Shown here: positions 1 through 5,556 of the stretch, piece by piece | Numbering within the stretch: the stretch's first letter is position 1 | Layout of the letters: each line of letters opens with the position of its first letter | Made by a program: the position numbers and the translations under genes | DNA from: Roseburia sp. | GTDB lineage: Bacteria > Bacillota > Clostridia > Lachnospirales > Lachnospiraceae | NCBI GenBank assembly: GCA_030844625.1 | Contig: JAUUNJ010000194.1 | Location: forward strand, 1 to 5,556 | Length of the DNA: 5,556 nt | Direction: 5' to 3' | Notes under the pieces: model-generated | Database searches by the model: none | What the model was told of the DNA's origin: nothing | Seen by the model: only the letters and a program-made list of their open reading frames with translations

Positions 1-694
1 AAACTGCCTCGTCTGAATATACAAAATCTGCTCCTTTTTCACAAATCATTCGCATATTCTCATACAACGCATTCGGGCAAAGCATATCATCATGATCAAA
101 TAGTGCAATATATTCACCCGTTGACATATGAATTGCCTCATTCGTATTTCCAGAAATTCCAAGATTTTCGTCTAACTTTTTATAAACAATTCTTTCGTCT
201 TTTAATGATTTACATATTTCACCAACATAATTGTGCTTTTCATCACTTGCATCAGCAAGACATAATTCCCAATTGCTGTATGTCTGGTTGATCACAGACT
301 GAATCATATCCTTTAAATATTTCTCAGGAGTATTATATAATGGAACTAATATACTAAATTTTACATCTTTTAAAAATTTGATTGCTTTTTGTTTTTCATA
401 TTCCTCCGTATTGAAAAAACATAAGTCTACAAATCTCTTTGTCTCCTTTTGTGGATCTATCAAAGTTCTAATTGCTTTTTTAACCCCACCCTGTTTATAA
501 CTATTTACAAATTTTGTACATACATGATACATAAATTTAACCGGAGCTAAAAATTTCCAAAAATTAGTTTTTCTCAATTTTTCTATCATTCGAATTGAAC
601 ATCGTTTTATTTTATCCCGTATTGTCATACTTGAATCAAGTAAACTATTATCTCTTAAAAAGGCTTCTAATTCATCTTCATATAATTTTTTCAT
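1..694 (-). CDS. GT2-family glycosyltransferase, N-terminal part (cut by left edge)
   Basis: The reading frame is open from an ATG at 694-692 to the window edge, giving 231 residues with no stop. Residues 1 to about 111 are a basic, mostly helical N-terminal extension without a motif I can name. A GT-A (family GT2) catalytic domain then begins at about residue 113: SILVPLYNTP (114-123), QSVINQTYSNWELCLAD (132-148), ENLGISGNTNEA (176-187), and the DxD-type metal/nucleotide-sugar site DHDD (200-203), followed by YSDE (226-229). The start lies only 3 bases after the stop of the upstream methyltransferase gene and has only a weak GAAG ribosome site, so translational coupling is likely. By family knowledge it transfers a sugar from a nucleotide donor onto a growing glycan at the cytoplasmic face of the membrane. 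Donor and acceptor cannot be read from the sequence. The acceptor half and any further domains lie outside the window. The GT2 assignment is firm; the specificity is unknown. Confidence 0.9.
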   Translation of the reverse strand, partial: MKKLYEDELEAFLRDNSLLDSSMTIRDKIKRCSIRMIEKLRKTNFWKFLAPVKFMYHVCTKFVNSYKQGGVKKAIRTLIDPQKETKRFVDLCFFNTEEYEKQKAIKFLKDVKFSILVPLYNTPEKYLKDMIQSVINQTYSNWELCLADASDEKHNYVGEICKSLKDERIVYKKLDENLGISGNTNEAIHMSTGEYIALFDHDDMLCPNALYENMRMICEKGADFVYSDEAV

Positions 695-697
695 GTA

Positions 698-2008
698 TTA
701 TCTTCTGCAAACTCTTCCTTCATTAATCCCATATCTTAAATAGTGAATATAATATTTTGGCAAATTATATTTGAAAGCACACCTCAAATCTGTATTTGCT
801 TGCAAATACGCAATTACATCAAATCCTTCGTTTGCCCAACGTCCTTCCAAAATTCCATAATCAAGAAAATGATTAAATAATGCTTCCTCATCATCTCCAA
901 AAGCTTTTTTCAAATCATCATATCTTTCTGAATAGAATTTTGCATCAAAAACGGGATTCCAAAAATCACGCGTATATGCCTTATGCTTTTTTTTCCACAA
1001 TTTCCACCAAAGACAATTTCTTAATTTTATAATTCTATTGGCTTCTATTGGGAAAAACTGGTCACTCCTATAATCCCTCGTCAAACTTCTATTTAAATTA
1101 AGTCTGCTTTTACCAAGTTCTTTTTCTTCTAAATACAATCTTTGATACTCGTAATATAATTCTTCAAATTCTTTTCTTTTTAATACTTCTTCTCGAATTT
1201 TGCTTTGCCAAGCTTCTTCACTTTCTTTTTTTTGTTTTATTGTACATTCATCCAATTCTTTTTTTAACTCTAAAATTTTAGGATTTAACTCTCTATTAAT
1301 TACATCAACATGTTCCTGATATGCTTTCTTATAGATATCAACATTATCCTGACTCAATGAAAGTAAATGTCTCAACGAAACAACCTCTTGATGTTTTTGA
1401 AAAATCTGATGTTCATAATCCCTTATTAACTCCACCTTAGACTTTTTTATCTTTCGAAATCTCATTGCCTGTACAGATATAAATGAACAATCATAACTAA
1501 CATCATGATAAAATCCATTATAAGCAAACTGCTCCGCCCAATATTCCGGTGTATGTATTGATATATGACTCTCCTCATCGTAATCAAATGGCGTAGATGA
1601 AAAAATAATATCTTCTGTAGCTTCGCACATTCTTTGTATTGCAATTGGTATATCTTTATTATCTAAATGTTCAAGTACTTCAATGCAAGTAATCAAATCA
1701 TATTTCTCATTTATAGGAATTAATGCAGATTGAACCTTACACCTTTCTTTTATATCTTCTCTTACATTTTTAATTGCATAATCAGAAATATCTATTCCAT
1801 ACGCATCAACGCCTCTATCATATAATGACTCCACAAAAAAACCTATTGCACATCCAATATCAAGTGTTTTTTTAGGATTTATTTCTTTTACTATCCTGTC
1901 TGAATAAGTTCCAAAGATTTCTTCCCATCCATTGTTCCTTTTATATTCTTGTCCACAATGAGAATTGTAATATTTTTCATCATAAATATTTTTTTCTGCT
2001 TTATCCAT
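698..2008 (-). CDS. SAM-dependent methyltransferase fused to coiled coil and tandem C-terminal repeats
   Basis: This is a 436-residue protein. Residues ~30-185 are a class I (Rossmann) methyltransferase: motif I LDIGCAIGF (49-57), acidic strand-2 motif GIDIS (71-75), and DLITCIEVLEHL (104-115), as in small-molecule and sugar methyltransferases. Residues ~189-308 are highly charged and heptad-like, a predicted coiled coil interrupted by Pro243. Residues 326-343 form a Trp/Lys-rich segment that plots as an amphipathic helix. Residues 354-390 and 396-432 are two copies of a 37-residue FD..Y....DL..AF repeat ending YGI.EGR. There is no signal peptide or transmembrane segment, so the protein should act in the cytoplasm or at the inner membrane face. 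The ATG at 2008 is supported by an AGGAAG ribosome site. It sits in an operon with an ABC polysaccharide exporter, so its substrate is probably the glycan (inference). A chain-capping role like that of WbdD is possible, but no kinase domain is present. It could instead methylate internal sugars. Confidence 0.9.
   Translation of the reverse strand: MDKAEKNIYDEKYYNSHCGQEYKRNNGWEEIFGTYSDRIVKEINPKKTLDIGCAIGFFVESLYDRGVDAYGIDISDYAIKNVREDIKERCKVQSALIPINEKYDLITCIEVLEHLDNKDIPIAIQRMCEATEDIIFSSTPFDYDEESHISIHTPEYWAEQFAYNGFYHDVSYDCSFISVQAMRFRKIKKSKVELIRDYEHQIFQKHQEVVSLRHLLSLSQDNVDIYKKAYQEHVDVINRELNPKILELKKELDECTIKQKKESEEAWQSKIREEVLKRKEFEELYYEYQRLYLEEKELGKSRLNLNRSLTRDYRSDQFFPIEANRIIKLRNCLWWKLWKKKHKAYTRDFWNPVFDAKFYSERYDDLKKAFGDDEEALFNHFLDYGILEGRWANEGFDVIAYLQANTDLRCAFKYNLPKYYIHYLRYGINEGRVCRR
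713..949 (-). repeat. Two tandem 37-residue protein repeats (C-terminus of the methyltransferase)
   Basis: The repeats are visible in the protein rather than as matching DNA. Unit 1 is residues 354-390 (bases 949-839) and unit 2 is residues 396-432 (bases 823-713), separated by five residues (WANEG). The units align without gaps and share 15 of 37 positions: F1, D2, Y6, D12, L13, A16, F17, H27, L29, then YGI and EGR at the end. Similar 'FD..YYL..NPD' modules ending 'HYL..G..EGR' are familiar from glycosyltransferases and from secreted proteins of gut Firmicutes. I know of no firmly assigned function. A role in binding partner enzymes or glycan is a guess. Confidence 0.85.
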
Positions 2009-2014
2009 CGTTCT

Positions 2015-2020
2015 CTTCCT
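2015..2020 (-). promoter_or_regulatory. Ribosome binding site of the methyltransferase gene
   Basis: AGGAAG on the minus strand ends six bases before the ATG at 2008, in the 18-base gap after the glycosyltransferase stop codon. It supports that ATG as the true start. Confidence 0.75.
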
Positions 2021-2026
2021 TAATTT

Positions 2027-3202
2027 TTACATTATGAAAATATTGTCAAATGTATCTTCAATCGCTTTTACCATCTTTATTGATGAATACGCATCTAACG
2101 CTGCTTCTCGTATCTTTTTTTTAAACTCTTTGTCATCTCTATTATTATATATTTCTTCAAATCTATCAATCCACTCTCCTCTTTCACATAAAAAACCATT
2201 CTCTCCGCTATCAATCGCACTTCTATATGTAAAACTTGGCGTTGCGCATGTCGGAGTTCCAACAATCGCTGTTTCAAAATATTTAAGTTCCGATTTACAA
2301 TTTGAGAAGACAGTATTCACTAACGGTACAATATTTAAATCAACTTCTGCCTGTTCATATTGTAATTCCACAAACGTTTGAAATGGTACATACGTTATTT
2401 TTTTCTCTTTCACTAAATAATCATATTGTGACGGCAATTTCATATATCCCACAATTTTCATTCTTACATCTTCATGTCTTTCCATAAATTCTTCTATTTC
2501 TGGCATGATCATGAGTAAATCATTCAAATGTGTTGGCGAACCACTAAAATACCCAATTACAAAATTACCCGTTGTAGACATTTTCATCTTCTTCTCAAAA
2601 TATTCATTAGAAACTGCCTCTTGTATCCAATTGAGATAATTTTTTATAACATAGCATTTTCCTTCAAAATCTTTTTTCAAATATCCAGCCAGATATTCAT
2701 TTGTCGTGATATAAGCATCACACTTCTCAGCCACTAGCATATTTCTTGACGTCTGATCAAACCAAAATTTCCATTCCAATTCTCTATCCAGACCTAATGT
2801 ATCAATTACCATAGGCATATACTTCGGATGATAAATCAGATCATCTATATCATAACAGATCTTTTTCCCATGAATATGCAATTCATTAATAAACTCTTCT
2901 ATTTCTGGTTCCCAAGGACAACGAATAAAAACCATAACATCAAAAATATCTACATTCTTAATCAACTGTCCTAAATCACTGTTTTGAAAGTATGCTCCTG
3001 ACCATTGAATACTGTATTCCAAGCTCTCACATATATTATAGCCTCTATATCGAAAAGTACTACTATCAAACTTAGGATACAAAAATCCTACTGTTCTGCG
3101 TCCTGCCTTTTTTGCATCTTGTAATACCTTTATTCTAGCTTCATATGGCTTCTCCCAAGGATTACTTCTAAAAAAAGTTTTTGATTTTAATATATCATAC
3201 AT
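2027..3202 (-). CDS. GT-B fold glycosyltransferase (GT4-like)
   Basis: This is a 391-residue soluble protein with the two-domain look of GT-B enzymes. The N-terminal half contains TFRYRGYNICESL (49-61), then a strand and helix leading to CYDIDDLIYHP (116-126), a motif common in polysaccharide-cluster GT4-like enzymes. The C-terminal half opens with VIGYFSGSPTHLNDL (215-229), the usual start of the nucleotide-sugar-binding domain. It continues to AEVDLNIVPL (285-294) and KSELKYFETAIVGTP (303-317), which occupies the place of the E-x7-E donor site. Only the second glutamate (E310) is kept; Cys302 sits where the first would be. The family transfers sugars from nucleotide donors to lipid-linked or glycan acceptors. 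The sugar here cannot be told. The ATG at 3202 lies 7 bases after the ATPase stop, with a G-rich site (GGGGGA, 3219-3214) about 11 bases upstream inside the preceding gene, so its translation is probably coupled to that gene. Confidence 0.88.
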   Translation of the reverse strand: MYDILKSKTFFRSNPWEKPYEARIKVLQDAKKAGRRTVGFLYPKFDSSTFRYRGYNICESLEYSIQWSGAYFQNSDLGQLIKNVDIFDVMVFIRCPWEPEIEEFINELHIHGKKICYDIDDLIYHPKYMPMVIDTLGLDRELEWKFWFDQTSRNMLVAEKCDAYITTNEYLAGYLKKDFEGKCYVIKNYLNWIQEAVSNEYFEKKMKMSTTGNFVIGYFSGSPTHLNDLLMIMPEIEEFMERHEDVRMKIVGYMKLPSQYDYLVKEKKITYVPFQTFVELQYEQAEVDLNIVPLVNTVFSNCKSELKYFETAIVGTPTCATPSFTYRSAIDSGENGFLCERGEWIDRFEEIYNNRDDKEFKKKIREAALDAYSSIKMVKAIEDTFDNIFIM

Positions 3203-3209
3203 ACATTCA

Positions 3210-4433
3210 TCAGTCCCCCATCCATTTATGTTCTATATAAACTAAGCCTCTCTCTAGCTGATCATTTTCAATTTCAAACTCAGCAATATTTCCTCCAAAG
3301 AAAATTGTACTTCCGTCCTCATTAGCAACATGAATATCACAATGATACTTTCCTTGAATTAAATTCACCCTTTCAAAGACAATATGCAATTGTCTTTCAC
3401 CAATCCATTCTTCCATTTCAATTCCGTCAGAAACAGTCGAACATCCATAGCAAAACAAACCATCCGCTCTCACCACATTAATCTCAATATAATATTTTTC
3501 TAACCTTTTCTGTGCTAAGGCCTGAATTTCCAAGCATACATCATCCATAATCCGAAAAACTTTTGTTCTTTTATTTTCCTTATTCAAGATTTTTACATTT
3601 TTTATAATTACCGGATCTGTGCTTTCATTTTGAGAGCCATCAATAATATCTTCTGCTTCGCTGTCCCTTTTTTCATCTTCTGCTATTTCATTTTTTTGAT
3701 CATGCATATAATTCAAGTACAGCCTATGAACATTATGCGGTTCTCCACTTTCACGAATTCTTCCATCATGAATCCAAATACTTCTATCGCAAATACGTTC
3801 TATCTGGCTTGTCGAATGGGATACTAATACGATAGTAGTTCCTTTTCCTTTTATTTCCATTAGCTTATTAAAACACTTTGTCTGAAAATTCACATCTCCT
3901 ACTGCCAGAATTTCATCTATTAACAATATATCTGCATTAACATTTATTGCTACGGAAAATGCTAATCTCATATACATTCCCGATGAATAAGTTCGAACCG
4001 GATTATCTATATATTCTTCCAATTCTGAGAACTCAATAATATCATCTAATCTCTGTTCAATTTCCTTTCGTTCCAATCCCAAAATTGACGCATTAATAAA
4101 GATATTCTCTCTTCCACTTAAATCTGGATGAAATCCGGCACCCAATTCCAACAAGCTCGATACTCTGCCACTTATTTCGATGCTTCCGCTATCGGGATAC
4201 ATAATTCTAGTCAATAATTTTAGTGTTGTACTTTTTCCACATCCATTATTACCTACAAGTCCAACAGCTTCTCCCTTTGCCACATCAAACGAAATTCCTT
4301 TAAGAACCTGATGTACTTCATATTTATTTCGTGCTTTACTTAACGCACGTTCCTTCAACGTATTTCCTTTATCATAATAAAATTTAAATGTTTTTGTAAG
4401 ATTCCTTACCTCAATAGAATTATTAGCATTCAC
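3210..4433 (-). CDS. wzt: Polysaccharide ABC exporter ATPase with C-terminal glycan-recognition domain (Wzt/RgpD type)
   Basis: Counted from the GTG at 4433 the protein has 407 residues. Residues 1-~240 are an ABC ATPase of the polysaccharide/teichoic-acid exporter class. Walker A is GNNGCGKST (61-69). The class-typical LELGAGFHPDLSGREN follows at 95-110. The signature is YSSGM (149-153), Walker B is ILLIDE (169-174) and the switch histidine is VSHS (203-206). An acidic linker (~245-274) leads to a beta-rich domain (~275-407) ending GLVYIEHKW, which looks like the Wzt C-terminal carbohydrate-binding domain. In studied systems (E. coli O8/O9a) that domain binds the modified end of the finished glycan before export. 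Simple TagH/KpsT-type ATPases lack it. The GTG is chosen because a perfect GGAGGAA lies 7 bases upstream and the ABC homology begins right after it. An in-frame ATG at 4520 would add 29 unrelated residues and overlap the permease gene by 86 bases. Just one base separates the permease stop from this start. Confidence 0.93.
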   Translation of the reverse strand: MNANNSIEVRNLTKTFKFYYDKGNTLKERALSKARNKYEVHQVLKGISFDVAKGEAVGLVGNNGCGKSTTLKLLTRIMYPDSGSIEISGRVSSLLELGAGFHPDLSGRENIFINASILGLERKEIEQRLDDIIEFSELEEYIDNPVRTYSSGMYMRLAFSVAINVNADILLIDEILAVGDVNFQTKCFNKLMEIKGKGTTIVLVSHSTSQIERICDRSIWIHDGRIRESGEPHNVHRLYLNYMHDQKNEIAEDEKRDSEAEDIIDGSQNESTDPVIIKNVKILNKENKRTKVFRIMDDVCLEIQALAQKRLEKYYIEINVVRADGLFCYGCSTVSDGIEMEEWIGERQLHIVFERVNLIQGKYHCDIHVANEDGSTIFFGGNIAEFEIENDQLERGLVYIEHKWMGD

Positions 4434-4434
4434 T

Positions 4435-5211
4435 TTATAATTCCTCCACAAAATGTCTTTGTAACTTTGCAAAAATAAGATGTCCAATAACCCATATGGA
4501 TAGACTCCAAAGTAACGCATTTATAAGCATATTCATTTCAGGAGCTTTTCCATAATATAAGATATTTCTATATGAGTTTACAATTGAGGTCATTGGATTA
4601 AAATAAAACAGTGCAACATATCTTTTTGGAACCATATCTATCGGATAAATTACAGGGGTCAAATACATCCATACCATAGCCACAATCTGCGTAATATACT
4701 CTAAATCTCTAAAGTACACATTAAGTGCAGAAATAATATACGTAACTCCCAATGCCAAAAAAAATTCAATCATCATAATCAAAGGTAAAAATAACCATGC
4801 CGCCAAATTAATAGTAACACCGCTAAAAATAACAGCCAACAATACAATTATAAAGCTTAATAACATATTCACAAATTGACTGATTGTAAATGATAACGGT
4901 AAAACTTCTCGTGGGAAATATATTTTTTTAACCATATCTTGCTGTGAAAAAATAACCTGTGCACCACCGCTTAAACACGTATTAAAAAAAATCCATGGAA
5001 CCAATGCAACAAACAAAAACAAATAGAATTTATCTATATTCATTCTCATAATAACTGAAAAAACAGCTGTATATACAAGTAACTGTAATAAAGGATTTAA
5101 AAGCATCCAAAAAAATCCAAACACTGATCCTTTGTATCTACTTTTTAAATCCCTTTTTACCAAATTAATAATCATTTCTCGATATTTCCATAATTCTCTA
5201 AATCGTTTCAT
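4435..5211 (-). CDS. wzm: Polysaccharide ABC exporter permease (Wzm/TagG/RgpC type, ABC-2 family)
   Basis: This is a 258-residue integral membrane protein of the usual family length. An amphipathic N-terminal stretch carries VKRDLKSRYKGSVFGFFW (18-35), the hallmark of Wzm/TagG permeases. About six hydrophobic segments follow (roughly 30-54, 62-84, 104-128, 138-162, 171-190, 228-248). LNVYFRDLEYI (163-173) and LTPVIYPIDMVP (184-195) are also typical of the family, as is the short basic C-terminus LQRHFVEEL. It forms the channel through which the lipid-linked glycan crosses the cytoplasmic membrane, working as a dimer with two copies of the ATPase encoded immediately downstream. GAGGA (5220-5216) lies just upstream of the chosen ATG. 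The permease-ATPase pairing is standard. A teichoic-acid exporter is the main alternative, but the glycan-recognition domain on the partner ATPase and the flanking glycosyltransferases favour a polysaccharide. Confidence 0.94.
   Translation of the reverse strand: MKRFRELWKYREMIINLVKRDLKSRYKGSVFGFFWMLLNPLLQLLVYTAVFSVIMRMNIDKFYLFLFVALVPWIFFNTCLSGGAQVIFSQQDMVKKIYFPREVLPLSFTISQFVNMLLSFIIVLLAVIFSGVTINLAAWLFLPLIMMIEFFLALGVTYIISALNVYFRDLEYITQIVAMVWMYLTPVIYPIDMVPKRYVALFYFNPMTSIVNSYRNILYYGKAPEMNMLINALLWSLSIWVIGHLIFAKLQRHFVEEL
4441..4447 (-). promoter_or_regulatory. Ribosome binding site that decides the GTG start of the exporter ATPase
   Basis: GGAGGAA is read on the minus strand, seven bases before GTG at 4433-4431, inside the last codons of the permease gene. 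It is the strongest ribosome site in the window. It argues against the upstream ATG at 4520 and implies coupled production of the two exporter subunits. Confidence 0.85.
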
Positions 5212-5215
5212 TCTA

Positions 5216-5220
5216 TCCTC
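5216..5220 (-). promoter_or_regulatory. Ribosome binding site of the permease gene
   Basis: GAGGA is read on the minus strand, four bases before the ATG at 5211, within the 29-base gap after the upstream gene. The spacing is a little short but usable. The gap contains no visible promoter or terminator, so the permease is probably read through from upstream. Confidence 0.6.
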
Positions 5221-5240
5221 ACATTAACCTATTTTCCATA

Positions 5241-5556
5241 TCATATCATCCAAAATTTGAAAGTATACATTTCATTATAAAAAATAAATCCAACTTTTCT
5301 ACACTTTATATATGCCCATAATTTATTTTTCATCTTCAAAGCATCCAATAATGTATTCAAAATTAGTTCATTTTTTCCCTCCGTTGCTGAATATGCCTGT
5401 TGCAATTCTCTTGCTTGTGTCAATCGTAGTGTTTTCATCATTTTATTATTCTTATGATATTGACCTATTTCTAATATTTTAATCACTTTGCCTAACAAAT
5501 ATCTCATATCCATTTTTTTTGTAGCACCAATTTCATTGTCTTGATGTTGTCGATAC
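5241..5556 (-). CDS. Glycosyltransferase C-terminal end, probably GT2 rhamnosyltransferase-like (cut by right edge)
   Basis: The frame is open from the right edge to a TGA at 5243-5241, giving 104 residues. An ATG at 5513 exists, but it follows a run of eight A with no ribosome site, and the frame continues upstream with sensible coding. This is therefore the tail of a longer protein, not a 90-residue gene. The first visible residues read YRQHQDNEIGATKK. An RQH..N..GA motif near the C-terminus, followed by 70-90 helical, basic residues ending in aromatic sequence, is what I know from GT2 rhamnosyltransferases such as the RgpB and RfbF types. The catalytic GT-A domain would lie beyond the edge. 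Position just upstream of the permease and ATPase also fits the rgpB-rgpC-rgpD order of streptococcal rhamnan loci. The coding call is fairly firm; the family call rests on one motif plus context, and the sugar is unproven. Confidence 0.68.
   Translation of the reverse strand, partial: YRQHQDNEIGATKKMDMRYLLGKVIKILEIGQYHKNNKMMKTLRLTQARELQQAYSATEGKNELILNTLLDALKMKNKLWAYIKCRKVGFIFYNEMYTFKFWMI

Noticed and set aside
103..291. A short plus-strand open frame rich in His and Phe
   Set aside because: It lies antisense to the GT2 catalytic domain on the minus strand, including the DHDD motif, so it is not a gene.
2034..2381. A 115-codon open frame on the plus strand
   Set aside because: It lies fully opposite the well-supported GT-B glycosyltransferase, has no ribosome site, and its product resembles no family I know. 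It is an antisense shadow.
3170..3180. T TTT TTT slippery-like site near the start of the GT-B glycosyltransferase gene
   Set aside because: A -1 shift gives a stop after about a dozen residues, with no useful product. It is best explained by base composition.
4434..4520. N-terminal extension of the exporter ATPase
   Set aside because: It overlaps the permease's conserved C-terminus, has no ribosome site of its own, and adds residues unrelated to ABC ATPases.
5212..5240. Promoter in the largest intergenic gap
   Set aside because: At 29 bases the gap is too short for a full promoter plus ribosome site. I saw no convincing -35/-10 pair extending into the upstream gene.
5513..5520. Run of eight T on the plus strand (A8 in the coding strand) as a terminator or phase-variable tract
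   Set aside because: There is no GC-rich stem beside it, and it lies inside an open reading frame. Eight bases is common in this AT-rich DNA, with similar runs at 987-994 and 2115-2122.

Overview
The window looks like part of a cell-surface polysaccharide gene cluster from a low-GC Gram-positive bacterium, most likely a Clostridia / Lachnospiraceae-type Firmicute. That placement rests on three things: AT-rich DNA (roughly one third G+C in the lines I sampled), strong AGGAGG-type ribosome binding sites, and the style of the proteins. It comes from reading alone, not from a database match. All six recognisable genes lie on the minus strand, so transcription runs from the right edge to the left edge. 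Gaps between genes are 1 to 29 bases, which fits one operon whose promoter and terminator both lie outside the window. No stretch over 300 bases lacks a gene, and I see no RNA gene, CRISPR array, insertion sequence or attachment site.

In order of transcription: (1) 5556-5241, the C-terminal end of a glycosyltransferase, probably GT2 rhamnosyltransferase-like, cut by the right edge; (2) 5211-4435, the membrane permease of a polysaccharide ABC exporter (Wzm/TagG/RgpC type); (3) 4433-3210, its ATPase (Wzt/RgpD type), starting at GTG and carrying an extra C-terminal domain of the carbohydrate-recognising Wzt kind; (4) 3202-2027, a GT-B (GT4-like) glycosyltransferase; (5) 2008-698, a SAM-dependent methyltransferase fused to a long coiled coil, a Trp/Lys-rich amphipathic segment and two tandem 37-residue repeats; (6) 694-1, the N-terminal part of a GT2 glycosyltransferase, cut by the left edge.

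Taken together, cytoplasmic glycosyltransferases would build a lipid-linked glycan and the ABC transporter would flip the finished chain out of the cell. The order GT2 - permease - ATPase resembles rgpB-rgpC-rgpD of streptococcal rhamnose-polysaccharide loci. The most interesting point is the pairing of an exporter ATPase that has a glycan-recognition domain with a methyltransferase that has a coiled coil. This resembles the logic of Gram-negative O-antigen systems such as WbdD/Wzt of E. coli O8/O9a, where a methylated (or phospho-methylated) chain end stops growth, a coiled coil sets the length, and the Wzt C-terminal domain reads the cap. Here that is a hypothesis drawn from domain layout.
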